From: WHSM01 sp050701635 | GTDB lineage: Bacteria; Actinomycetota; Actinomycetes; Mycobacteriales; Micromonosporaceae | NCBI GenBank assembly: GCA_050701635.1 | Contig: JBOGDF010000081.1 | Location: 1-17,283, forward strand | Length of the DNA stretch: 17,283 nucleotides | Reading direction: 5' to 3' | In this document: positions 1 through 7,364 of the stretch, in pieces | Layout of the letters: the number at the start of each line of letters is the position of its first letter | Numbering within the stretch: position 1 is the first letter of the stretch | Made by a program: the position numbers and the translations under genes | The notes under the pieces: generated by a model | Database searches by the model: none | What the model was told of the DNA's origin: nothing | Seen by the model: only the letters and a program-made list of their open reading frames with translations

Positions 1-1
1 G

Positions 2-79
2 CGTTGGGACGGCGCCCAGCACCGCAGCGACATCGCGCTGGCCGCCGTACGCGGCGAGACCACCATCCCGAAGCGCTGA
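2..79 (+). CDS. purD: C-terminal end of probable phosphoribosylamine-glycine ligase (PurD), partial
   Basis: Only the last 25 codons and a TGA stop lie in the window, in frame 2. The visible tail has a W-D-G-x-x-H-R-x-D-I-A-L-x-A pattern. This resembles the conserved C-terminus of GAR synthetase (PurD), where a G-x-(Q/H)-(Y/H/W)-R-x-D-I motif closes the ATP-grasp C-terminal domain. PurD ligates glycine to phosphoribosylamine in de novo purine synthesis in the cytoplasm. The assignment rests on this short motif alone, so another product is possible. The gene converges on the lipoprotein gene, with only 15 bp between the two stop codons and no obvious terminator. Confidence 0.55.
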   Translation, partial: RWDGAQHRSDIALAAVRGETTIPKR

Positions 80-94
80 CGTCGGGCGCCGCCG

Positions 95-844
95 CTAGCG
101 CTGCTGGGGCGTGAGGAAGACCTGTGTCCGTGCGGGGTCCGCGCCGGGCACCGGATCCACCTTCACCTGGCGCCGGCACCGCCCGGGCGGGATCGGGCCG
201 CCGCGCAGTCGGTCTTCGGCGCCGCCGATGACGGCGCCGGTCTTGTCACGGAAGACGACCGTAGCGGTCGGGCTGCCGCTGGCCTGGTCGTGGTCGGACT
301 CGACGCCGAAAGTGAGGATCTCGAAGCTGTGGTTGCTCGGTGCGTGGCTGATCCCGCTGGTGGTGAAGGTGGCGAGCGGCGCCTCGCCGTCGGGTACCGG
401 CCACCACTCCACGTCGCCGAGCGTCGCCCGTACGCCGGCGGCGCGGTTGCCGTCGAGGTAGAGCGTCCCGGTGACGGCGCCCTGCCCGCCGGGCGCGATG
501 GTGGTCTGCCCCGTGAGTTCGTGGGCGTCCACGCTCTCGTCGGCCACCGGCCGGCCTCCGGAGTCGACCAACTGGAGGGTGACCTTCGCGTTCCACGCCA
601 CGTCCCGGCTGGTGTTCTCCAGCACGACGGCGTACGTGATCCGGCGGCCGTCGTCGGTGATGACCGACGAGCCCTGATCCGTGATCCGTACCTCGCCGTC
701 GTCGCTGGGGGTGGCGGCCGGAGAGCCGTGCGGTACGGCCGGCGGTGGATCGGTGCCGCGCAGTCGCGTGTCGGTGCCGCATGCTGTCAGGCCGACCACC
801 GCGAGGCCACAGATCGCGAGCCGCCACGCTCTGGGTACGCCCAT
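95..844 (-). CDS. Secreted lipoprotein of unknown function
   Basis: The 249-residue product starts with Arg residues, a short hydrophobic segment and the lipobox L19-T-A-C22, so it should be exported, lipidated on Cys22 and anchored to the outer face of the membrane. A Pro/Ser/Thr-rich linker (about residues 30-50) follows. The rest is beta-rich, with a stretch like the FxLYD/DUF4352 type (TYAVVLENTS...AWNAKVTLQLVDSGGRPV, about 70-100) and a second similar strand pattern (about 165-205). Two extracellular beta-sandwich-like units are therefore likely. A GGGGAGG ribosome site lies about 7 bases before the ATG at 844. It is divergent from the membrane protein gene at 959 and convergent with the purD tail. 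No enzymatic motif is visible, and a role in ligand or protein binding at the cell surface is only a guess. Confidence 0.8.
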   Translation of the reverse strand: MGVPRAWRLAICGLAVVGLTACGTDTRLRGTDPPPAVPHGSPAATPSDDGEVRITDQGSSVITDDGRRITYAVVLENTSRDVAWNAKVTLQLVDSGGRPVADESVDAHELTGQTTIAPGGQGAVTGTLYLDGNRAAGVRATLGDVEWWPVPDGEAPLATFTTSGISHAPSNHSFEILTFGVESDHDQASGSPTATVVFRDKTGAVIGGAEDRLRGGPIPPGRCRRQVKVDPVPGADPARTQVFLTPQQR

Positions 845-879
845 CGAGTGCCTCCCCGTTACTCACGTGTCGACCCGCG

Positions 880-885
880 ACACTA
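880..885 (-). promoter_or_regulatory. Candidate -10 element for the lipoprotein gene
   Basis: On the minus strand the hexamer TAGTGT fits the actinobacterial TANNNT -10 pattern. It lies 35 bases before the ATG, giving a short leader that holds the GGGGAGG ribosome site. No good -35 is visible. This is a pattern call only. Confidence 0.3.
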
Positions 886-921
886 GCCGCCGCACTCCAG
901 TGGCCGCTGGTACCGGTCTAC

Positions 922-927
922 TACGAT
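922..927 (+). promoter_or_regulatory. Candidate -10 element for the membrane protein gene at 959
   Basis: TACGAT matches the TANNAT -10 pattern 31 bases before the ATG at 959. No clear -35 is seen. The 114-bp divergent region 845-958 appears to hold both promoters. Confidence 0.3.
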
Positions 928-958
928 CCGGACGGTCCGCGCGAGGTTGGGGGAGGCC

Positions 959-1978
959 ATGACCACGGGGTCGGCGATGGCGTGGGTGCGGGCGCACCGG
1001 CTGCGGTTGGTGGTCGGCGCGTGGCTCGCCCTGGCGCTGGTGTGGGGTGGGTTCGCGGTGCTGCGGTCCGACGTGCCGGAGCGGGTGGTACGGGATTACC
1101 TCACCGCCGTACGGGAGCAGCGGGTGGACCGGGCGCTGAAGCTGGTGGAGGTCGACTCGGATACCGACCGGACCCTGCTCGAGGCGAAGGCGATCTCCCG
1201 CGAGTGGCGCATCGTCTCGGTGTTGCGTACTGATTCCAACAACCTGCAGACCTTTGTCGACGCGATGATCGAGGGCCCGGACGGCAAGGCCACGGGGACC
1301 TTCGAGCTGATGCAGGACGACGGCGTCTGGCGGATCCAGAATCCGTTCGTCGAGCTGACCCTGGCCGGCCCGCTGGCGTACCTGGAGCTGAACGGTGCCC
1401 GCTACCCGTGGAGCAAGATCAACAATGGTGAGTCCTTGGCGCTGTTCCCGGGCTTCTACCGGTTCTACGGCAGCACCCGCGATCTGCTGTCGGTCACCCC
1501 GTCGTCGTCAACCCTGGTGCCCGAGTGGGGCAGGATCCTTCCTGCCCGAGTCATCGAGGGCAAGGCGACCAGAGCAGCGACCCGCGATACGCAGCGCGCC
1601 GTCGAGGCGTACCTCACCGAGTGCGCCAAGAGCACGGAGCGGTCGCCGCTCAACTGCCCGTTCGGGCTGGACGCTTCCTTCGTCAGGATGAGGGACGGCT
1701 ACTACTTCGACGTCGAGGACGTGCGGTGGAAGGTGACGCGGCAGCCCGAGGTGTACCTGGAGGCGTATGGACCGGGGTTCATGCTGATCGATCGTGACCT
1801 GGCGACGGTGCAGCTGAGCGCGATGGCCACCGACGAAGCCGATCGCCGGCGCCGGATCACGCTCACTTGCCCGATCGAGGTCAACTACCTGGGCATGACC
1901 CTGGACGGAGCCACACCGAAGGTGGCGCCGCTCCAGTTCGACTCGCCCGCGCCGCGTACGCACGCCACCTGTCACTGA
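959..1978 (+). CDS. Membrane-anchored protein of unknown function
   Basis: The product is 339 residues from the ATG at 959. The frame is open from a TTG at 947, but that would leave no room for a ribosome site; the purine run GGGGGAGG lies immediately before the ATG, at unusually close spacing. A basic stretch and one hydrophobic segment (about residues 16-36) predict a signal anchor with the remaining ~300 residues outside the cell. The region just after the membrane segment (PERVVRDYLTAVREQRVDRALKLV) resembles the first helices of NTF2-like/DUF4878 domains, which often follow such anchors. The distal half has four Cys residues (ECAKS, LNCPF, LTCPI and the C-terminal ATCH) that could form extracellular disulfides. 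I do not recognise the family. It diverges from a lipoprotein gene, so the pair may serve the cell envelope. Confidence 0.8.
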   Translation: MTTGSAMAWVRAHRLRLVVGAWLALALVWGGFAVLRSDVPERVVRDYLTAVREQRVDRALKLVEVDSDTDRTLLEAKAISREWRIVSVLRTDSNNLQTFVDAMIEGPDGKATGTFELMQDDGVWRIQNPFVELTLAGPLAYLELNGARYPWSKINNGESLALFPGFYRFYGSTRDLLSVTPSSSTLVPEWGRILPARVIEGKATRAATRDTQRAVEAYLTECAKSTERSPLNCPFGLDASFVRMRDGYYFDVEDVRWKVTRQPEVYLEAYGPGFMLIDRDLATVQLSAMATDEADRRRRITLTCPIEVNYLGMTLDGATPKVAPLQFDSPAPRTHATCH

Positions 1979-2014
1979 GCCGTACCGGCCCGGTTGCGGT
2001 TGCGTCTCGGCAGT

Positions 2015-2054
2015 CTGTCTTACATAGACAGAGCGGCTCGGTCCGGCTTAGCGT
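2015..2054 (+). promoter_or_regulatory. Promoter with palindrome over the -35 region, upstream of the secreted hydrolase
   Basis: A perfect palindrome CTGTCT-TACAT-AGACAG (2015-2031) overlaps the -35 candidate TAGACA (2025-2030). An 18-base spacer leads to the -10 candidate TAGCGT (2049-2054). Transcription would start near 2061, leaving a leader of about 28 bases with the GGGAGGA ribosome site. The same -10 context, CTTAGCGTC, precedes the NIPSNAP gene at 16377. The 6-5-6 palindrome suggests a dimeric repressor site. Confidence 0.5.
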
Positions 2055-2088
2055 CTGCGGCACCACGAGGCTTGGCCTGGGAGGAACC

Positions 2089-3543
2089 GTGAACCACAGA
2101 AGTCGTACGCTCCGCGGCGCGATATTCGCCGCCGCGGCCCTGCTGGCGCTCAGCATCGCGCCGCTCACCACCGGCGCCGCGACCGCAGCGACCGCCCGCG
2201 ACACGGGGGCGCGGGACGAGGTCGTCACGATCGACGGCGTACCGGCCAGGGTGGTGGTGCCGGAGGGCTGGAACGGCACGCTGCTGCTCTACAGCCACGG
2301 CTTCCGGGCGTACGGTGGCGCCAACCCCGCCACGGCCACGCCCTCGGGCCTGGAAGCCGACGGCCCTGCGATCCAGTCCCTGCTCACCGGGCAGGGGTAC
2401 GCGCTGGCTGGCTCGGCGTTCCGTACCACCGGATTCGCCCACAAGGACGGGCTGGTCGACCAGGTGAAGCTGCTCGACTGGTTCGGCCGGCACGTGGCGA
2501 AGCCGAAGCGTACGTACTCCTGGGGCGACTCGTACGGCGGCCAGCTCTCGCTGCTGATCGCCGAGCGCAATCCGGACCGGATCGACGGCGCGCTGTCGCT
2601 GTGCGGGCCGGTCGGCGGCGCGGTGAACCAGGAGCGGCTGCGGCTCGACACCGCGTACGCCATCAAGACCCTGCTCGCGCCGGAGCTGGAGCTGACCGGC
2701 ATCGCCGACCCGGCGGCGAACCAGGCCGCGGCCGACGCCGCGATCGACACCGCCCGCCGCGGTACGCCGCAGTCGAAGGCGAAGCTGGCGCTCGCCGCCG
2801 CGCTGGGCGACATCGCGCCGCAGTTCGACGGGCACGCGGCCGGTGCGCCCGACAGCGTCGACGAGGCGCTGGTGCACCTCGGGGTCTACCTGCGGTTCAT
2901 CGTCTCGCCGGGCGCGTTCGGCCCGCAGCGTGCCGCGCACGAGGAGCGGCTCGGCGGCACCCCCGCCGGCAACACCGGGGTCGACTACCGCACCGTGCTC
3001 GCGCGTTCCAGCCAGCGCGACCTGGTCGCGCAGGCGTACGCCGCCGCCGGGCTCGACCTCGACGCCGACCTCGCCGCGCTGAGCGCCGGGGAGCGGGTCG
3101 CCGCCGACCCCGACGCGGTCCGCTACCAGCTCCGGTACGGCCAGCCCACCGGCTACACGCCGGTGCCGGTGGTCACCGTGCACACCACCCTCGACGGCAC
3201 CGTCCCGGTGGAGCACCACCGCTGGTACGCCGACGCCGTGGCGCGGGTCGGCAACCCGGCGAACCTGCGGCAGACGTACCTCGCGCGGGGTTATCACTGC
3301 GCGATCAGCGCCGGTGAGATCGCCGTGGCGCTCGGGGCGCTCGACACCCGGGTGCGTACCCGCGCCTGGGGCGACACCGGTCCCGCCGCGCTGAACGCGG
3401 CGGCTGCCCGCTACCCGGACGCGCAGCGGCAGGTGTTCAGCTACTGGTCGTTCGACGGCTCGCCGGGCAGCGGCTGGGCCGCCCTGGAGCCCGGCTTCAC
3501 CGACTACCGCCCCGCTGCCCTGCCCCGCCCGTTCCCGTTCTGA
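2089..3543 (+). CDS. Secreted serine alpha/beta hydrolase
   Basis: The product is 484 residues from the GTG at 2089, chosen because GGGAGGA lies 3-9 bases upstream and the reading begins with a typical signal peptide. Arg residues, an Ala/Leu-rich core (about residues 11-30) and an Ala-rich cleavage region near 33-37 predict export. The alpha/beta-hydrolase fold is evident: the first strand with oxyanion region LLLYSHGF, the nucleophile elbow G-D-S148-Y-G-G, the acid in LDGTVP (Asp369) and the base in GYHC (His403). The large insert between the elbow and the acid (about residues 170-350) is a helical cap. It probably hydrolyses esters or amides outside the cell; the substrate is unknown. The gene stands alone with its own promoter and is followed by an inverted repeat. 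Confidence 0.85.
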   Translation: MNHRSRTLRGAIFAAAALLALSIAPLTTGAATAATARDTGARDEVVTIDGVPARVVVPEGWNGTLLLYSHGFRAYGGANPATATPSGLEADGPAIQSLLTGQGYALAGSAFRTTGFAHKDGLVDQVKLLDWFGRHVAKPKRTYSWGDSYGGQLSLLIAERNPDRIDGALSLCGPVGGAVNQERLRLDTAYAIKTLLAPELELTGIADPAANQAAADAAIDTARRGTPQSKAKLALAAALGDIAPQFDGHAAGAPDSVDEALVHLGVYLRFIVSPGAFGPQRAAHEERLGGTPAGNTGVDYRTVLARSSQRDLVAQAYAAAGLDLDADLAALSAGERVAADPDAVRYQLRYGQPTGYTPVPVVTVHTTLDGTVPVEHHRWYADAVARVGNPANLRQTYLARGYHCAISAGEIAVALGALDTRVRTRAWGDTGPAALNAAAARYPDAQRQVFSYWSFDGSPGSGWAALEPGFTDYRPAALPRPFPF

Positions 3544-3566
3544 TCCTGCCGCCTCCCACCCCGCCT

Positions 3567-3624
3567 CCAAGATCATGGTTCCCGCCACGTCGCTACAACG
3601 ACATCAAAGGGCCCATGATCTTGG
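3567..3624. repeat. Intergenic 12-bp inverted repeat, possible bidirectional terminator or dispersed element
   Basis: CCAAGATCATGG (3567-3578) is perfectly complementary to CCATGATCTTGG (3613-3624), with a 34-base loop. Inside the loop lies a smaller hairpin, GTCG-CTACAA-CGAC (3589-3602). It lies 23 bases after the hydrolase stop. A transcript would form a nested stem-loop, which could end hydrolase transcription. The sequence resembles intergenic repeats I associate with Micromonosporaceae genomes, but only one copy is in the window. Confidence 0.6.
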
Positions 3625-3632
3625 GGGTACGG

Positions 3633-3661
3633 GGTGCGTACGGCGCACCACGTCCTAGGCT
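3633..3661 (+). promoter_or_regulatory. Candidate near-leaderless promoter and operator of the PadR gene
   Basis: The palindrome GGTGCG-TACGG-CGCACC (3633-3649) covers the expected -35 position, and TAGGCT (3656-3661) fits the TANNNT -10 pattern. With the ATG at 3671 the leader would be only about 0-4 bases, and no ribosome site is present. The palindrome is a good candidate for PadR autoregulation, although it does not match the ATGT-N8-ACAT site of the best-known PadR proteins. Confidence 0.4.
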
Positions 3662-3670
3662 CGGCGGGTC

Positions 3671-4228
3671 ATGAGACCTCGTCGCGACCCGGTGAACCTG
3701 ACCTCCGCCGCGCTGCTCGGGCTGCTGCACTCCGACGGTGGGATGACGGCCAGCGAGCTGGCGCGGCTCGCCGAGCAGCGGGTCGGGCCGTATTTCGCGA
3801 TCACCCGCAGCCAGGTGTTCACCGAGGTCAAGACGCTCACCGCGCGGGAGCTGGTGGCCGCCGGACCCGAGGGGCCGCGCGGTGCCCGTCCGCTGGAGAT
3901 CACCGACGCCGGGCGGGAGGCGTTCCACCGCTGGATCACCAGCCCCGTACCGGAGGTGCCGATCCGAAGCGAGCTGCTGCTGCGCATACGGTTCGGCGAG
4001 CTGATGACCGACGCCGAGCTGGCGGCGCTGATCGCGGAGGAGCTGGCCGGACACCGCTCCTTGCTCGCCGAGTACGAGCGCCGCATGACCACCGCGTCGG
4101 CGCCGGGGCGCAACCGCTACAACGCGGCCGTACTCCAGATGGGCATCTACGCCGAGCAGGTCCGGGTGCGGTGGCTGGAGGAGCTGCCCGACCTGCTGCA
4201 ACGCCCCGGGGTCAGGCGCCACCTGTAG
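3671..4228 (+). CDS. PadR-family transcriptional regulator
   Basis: The 185-residue product has the two-part PadR layout. An N-terminal winged helix (about residues 8-85) begins LTSAALLGLLHSDGGMTASELARL, carries a recognition-helix region ITRSQVFTEVKTLTARELV, and has a wing ending in LEITDAGREAFHRWI. A helical C-terminal dimerisation domain (about 90-175) resembles Vir_act_alpha_C. PadR proteins are dimeric cytoplasmic repressors that usually respond to small molecules. No ribosome site is seen before the ATG, consistent with leaderless translation. Its last 17 bases overlap tail-to-tail with the acyl-CoA oxidase-like gene on the other strand. It could regulate itself, the secreted hydrolase or the convergent operon; position alone does not decide. 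Confidence 0.85.
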   Translation: MRPRRDPVNLTSAALLGLLHSDGGMTASELARLAEQRVGPYFAITRSQVFTEVKTLTARELVAAGPEGPRGARPLEITDAGREAFHRWITSPVPEVPIRSELLLRIRFGELMTDAELAALIAEELAGHRSLLAEYERRMTTASAPGRNRYNAAVLQMGIYAEQVRVRWLEELPDLLQRPGVRRHL

Positions 4229-6215
4229 CGGTCCGCGAGTCGTGGGTCCGCATCGCGTCCTGCCGGGCGGCCTCCTCGCCGGTGGCGATCGGGGCGGTAA
4301 GGAAGCTGTCGGGTACGCCGAAGCCGTCGACCAGGGTCAGCGCGTGCGGGCGCAGCTCCCGGCACAGCTCGTTGACCACCGCGGTGACCGCCTTGGCGCG
4401 GGCCGGGGTGAGCCGCCCGTGCTGCAGGAACCACCCGACGTCGGACTCCACATTGGACAGTACGTAGAGGTCGCACAGCTTGCCCAGAAGCGGCGCCACC
4501 CCGGAGTCGCAGCGGTCCAGCGCGCCGACGAAGGCTTCCAGCACGACCCGGTCTACGTGCACCCTGGCCGCCCGCAGTACGTGGTCCTGCGCGGCGTTGA
4601 ACACCTCGAACGCGCTGGCCACCCCGTCGCCGTCGACGTCGCGGGCCCGCCGCAGCCGCCGCGCCAGGGTGTCCAGGACGTGCTTCTCCCGGTCCTCGAA
4701 CAGCTTCAGCTGCCATCCCCGGTCCCGTACGTCGGCCTCTTCGTCGGTGCCGGGTGCCGCGTCGACCAGGCGCCGGATCAGCTCCCGGGCGGTGCTGCGT
4801 TCGATCACGGCCTCCACAAAGGACGACGCGACGAACCGTACGACCCCGAGCGGGTCCAGCGAGCCGAAGTGGTCCCGGTAGCTGGTCAACAGCCCCTTCG
4901 CGACCAGCTGCAACAGCACCGTGTTGTCGCCCTCGAACGTGGTGAACACGTCCACGTCCTCGCGGAGCTGCGCGAACTGGTTGACCGCCAGGTAGCCGGC
5001 GCCGCCGCACGCCTCCCGGCAGGTCTGGATGGTGTGCAGCGCGTGCCAGGTGCCGACCGCCTTCAGCCCCGCCGCCCGGTATTCCAGCTCCCGCTGGTCG
5101 TGGTCCCGCTGTTCGACCTCCTCCTGGGACGCGTCAGGGTCGGGCGGCGACGCCAGGTCGTGCAGCCGGCTGACCAGCTCCTCCTGGGCGAACCGCAGCG
5201 CGTAGCTGGTCGCGATCGCCGGCAGCAGCCGCCGCTGGTGGGCCTGGTAGTCGAGCAGCACCACCTCGTCGTCGGAGTCGGGTGGGTTGAACTGGCGGCG
5301 TACGGAGCCGTAGCGGGTCGCGATCGACAGGGCGAGCTGGGCGGCGGTGCCGGCCGTACCGCCGACGCAGACCCGGCCCCGGATCAGAGTGCCGAGCATC
5401 GTGAAGAACCGCCGCCCCGGGTTCTCGATCGGGGACGTGTACGTGCCGTCGGGCGCCACGTCGCCGTAGCGGTTGAGCAGCGCCTCACGCGGCACCCGTA
5501 ACCCGGCAAAGGTCAGGCGGCCGTTGTCGACGCCGGGCAGGCCGGCCTTCGCGCCGCAGTCACCGATCGTCACGCCGGGGCGGGCCCGGCCGGCGGCGTC
5601 CCGGATCGGCACCAGGAAGGCATGCACACCGTGCGACTCCCCAGCGGTGATCAGCTGCGCGAACACCACCGCCATCCGGCCGTCCCGGGCGGCGTTGCCG
5701 ATGTAGTCCTTGCGCGCGGCCTCGTGCGGTGTCTCGATCACGAACTGCTGCGTCGCCGGGTCGTAGGTCGCGGTGGTACGCAGCCGCTGCACGTCCGACC
5801 CGTGCCCGGTCTCGGTCATCGCGAAGCAGCCGGGCAGCTCGAAATCCATCACCTGCTTCAGGTACGCCGCGTGATGCCGTTCCGTGCCCAGCGCCGCGAT
5901 CGCGCCGCCGAACAGCCCCCACTGCACGCCGGCCTTCACCATCAGCGACAGGTCGCCGCCGAGCATCTCCAGACTCACCGCCGAGCCGCCGATGTCACCC
6001 CCGCCGCCGTACTCTTTGGCGAAGCCGAGCTTCGGGATCCCGGACGCCGCCAGGGCGCGCAGCTGCTCGTACACCCGGGAGCGGTTTTCTTCCAGGCTGA
6101 GACCCGGGCTCGCGCCCGGGGGCAGGCTGGGCAGCTGGTCGCGGACCTGCCTGCGGACGTGGCCCCACCGGCCGTCCAGCAGCGAACACAGCGCGGCAAC
6201 CAGCGAATCCGCCAT
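4212..6215 (-). CDS. Acyl-CoA oxidase/dehydrogenase (ACOX-type flavoprotein)
   Basis: At 667 residues this is the length of peroxisomal-type acyl-CoA oxidases rather than of 380-400 residue acyl-CoA dehydrogenases. The FAD/substrate motif CFAMTETGHGSDV is at 130-142, followed by the ACOX-like stretch that ends RKDYIGNAA. The catalytic base is in TTFEGDNT (Glu428), matching the YEGDN motif of ACOX proteins. A C-terminal ACOX-like domain (about 460-650) follows. It should oxidise an acyl-CoA to the trans-2-enoyl-CoA in the cytoplasm; whether electrons go to oxygen or to ETF cannot be told from sequence. It is the last gene of the catabolic operon, 36 bp after the preceding stop, with a weak ribosome site. 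Its 3' end overlaps the padR gene by 17 bp. Confidence 0.88.
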   Translation of the reverse strand: MADSLVAALCSLLDGRWGHVRRQVRDQLPSLPPGASPGLSLEENRSRVYEQLRALAASGIPKLGFAKEYGGGGDIGGSAVSLEMLGGDLSLMVKAGVQWGLFGGAIAALGTERHHAAYLKQVMDFELPGCFAMTETGHGSDVQRLRTTATYDPATQQFVIETPHEAARKDYIGNAARDGRMAVVFAQLITAGESHGVHAFLVPIRDAAGRARPGVTIGDCGAKAGLPGVDNGRLTFAGLRVPREALLNRYGDVAPDGTYTSPIENPGRRFFTMLGTLIRGRVCVGGTAGTAAQLALSIATRYGSVRRQFNPPDSDDEVVLLDYQAHQRRLLPAIATSYALRFAQEELVSRLHDLASPPDPDASQEEVEQRDHDQRELEYRAAGLKAVGTWHALHTIQTCREACGGAGYLAVNQFAQLREDVDVFTTFEGDNTVLLQLVAKGLLTSYRDHFGSLDPLGVVRFVASSFVEAVIERSTARELIRRLVDAAPGTDEEADVRDRGWQLKLFEDREKHVLDTLARRLRRARDVDGDGVASAFEVFNAAQDHVLRAARVHVDRVVLEAFVGALDRCDSGVAPLLGKLCDLYVLSNVESDVGWFLQHGRLTPARAKAVTAVVNELCRELRPHALTLVDGFGVPDSFLTAPIATGEEAARQDAMRTHDSRTATGGA

Positions 6216-6251
6216 GCGGGTCAGACTATCGGCGGCTGGCGGCCGCGCCGG

Positions 6252-7361
6252 TCACAGCCCGAGCTTCCTGGCCAGCCGTTCGGTGTGGAAGTCGGCGTCG
6301 CCGAAGGCCAGCGCCGAGCCGATCGCATGCCGCAGGTACGCGTGCAGGTCGTGTTCGGCGGTGAAGCCGATCGCCCCGTGCACCTGGTGCCCAAGCGAGC
6401 ACACCCGCTGGTACGCCTCGCTCACCCACGCCTTGGCGGCCGACACCTCGGTCGACGCGTCCAGCCCGGCGGAGAGCCGCCAGATCGCCTCGTACGCCAG
6501 GAACCGGGACGACAGTACGTCGATCGCCATGTTCGCGCAGTGGTGCTGTACGGCCTGGAACGCGCCGATCGGCTTGCCGAACTGTTCCCGCTGGCTCGCG
6601 TACTCCACCGACCGGTCCAGTACGCCCTGCGCCCCGCCGACCATCTCCGCGCAGGCCGCGGCGGCGCCGTACTGCTCGATGGCTTCCACGACGGGCGCGC
6701 CACCGCCTACCTCGCCCAGCACCCGCTCGGCCGGGACGCTCACGTTCTCGAACGTCACCCGGCACATCCGGTCCGTCCCCACGGTGTCCAGCGGCTCGCG
6801 CGAGATCCCCGGATCAGCGGCGTCCACCAGCAGCACGGTGAGCGACTCCGGGTCGCCACCCTGGGCCACCACCAGCAGCTCCGTCGCGGCCTGGGCGTAC
6901 GGCACGAACAGCGCCGTCCCGTCGAGGGTGAGCTGATCGGAAACCGTGACGTCGGATCCGGCGGCGCCCCAGCGACCGCCCGTGGCGGCACGCGCGTAGG
7001 TCATCACCCGGCCCTGGGCGATCGCGCCGAGCCACTCCGCCTTCTGGTCTTCGGTGCCGAAGCGGGCGATCGGCAGACCGCAACACGCCACGCTGCTGGC
7101 CAGCGGGCTGGGGACCGCGGCTCGTCCCGCCGCTTCGAGCAGCAGGCACAGCTCGAGGAACCCCATCCCGACCCCGCCGTACGCCTCGTCGAACGCCAGC
7201 CCCGGCCAGCCGAGGTCGACCATCTCCTTCCACAGCGCGGCGGAGTAGCCGGCCGGATCGCCGGCCACCGCCCGTACGTCGGCGCTGCCGCGCCGGGCGG
7301 CGAGCACCTCCCGGGCGGTGTCGGCGATCAGCTGCTGGTCCTCGGTGAGCGTGAGATCCAT
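6252..7361 (-). CDS. Acyl-CoA dehydrogenase-like protein, probable partner subunit of a heteromeric enzyme
   Basis: The 369 residues span the whole acyl-CoA dehydrogenase fold: an N-terminal helical part (MDLTLTEDQQLIADTAREVL), AYGGVGMG near 60-66, a beta middle domain, and a C-terminal helical part with REQFGKPIGAFQAVQH (258-273) and HQVHGAIGFTAEHDLH (325-340). The middle domain lacks the usual (S/T)-E-P-x-x-G-S-D flavin motif, having ARAATGGRWGAAGSD instead. Neither usual position of the catalytic Glu is occupied: AIEQYGAAAA stands where ER occurs and LAFGDADF where YEGT occurs. This pattern is known from the non-catalytic subunits of alpha2-beta2 acyl-CoA dehydrogenases such as mycobacterial FadE26-FadE27. 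The likely partner is encoded at 9097-10326. Only 3 bp separate its start from the VOC gene's stop. Confidence 0.85.
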   Translation of the reverse strand: MDLTLTEDQQLIADTAREVLAARRGSADVRAVAGDPAGYSAALWKEMVDLGWPGLAFDEAYGGVGMGFLELCLLLEAAGRAAVPSPLASSVACCGLPIARFGTEDQKAEWLGAIAQGRVMTYARAATGGRWGAAGSDVTVSDQLTLDGTALFVPYAQAATELLVVAQGGDPESLTVLLVDAADPGISREPLDTVGTDRMCRVTFENVSVPAERVLGEVGGGAPVVEAIEQYGAAAACAEMVGGAQGVLDRSVEYASQREQFGKPIGAFQAVQHHCANMAIDVLSSRFLAYEAIWRLSAGLDASTEVSAAKAWVSEAYQRVCSLGHQVHGAIGFTAEHDLHAYLRHAIGSALAFGDADFHTERLARKLGL

Positions 7362-7364
7362 GGT

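Noticed and set aside
2020..3588. Minus-strand 522-codon frame over the secreted hydrolase
   Set aside because: The opposite strand encodes a full alpha/beta hydrolase with signal peptide and catalytic triad. The minus frame has Arg/Val/Gly-rich shadow composition and no motif.
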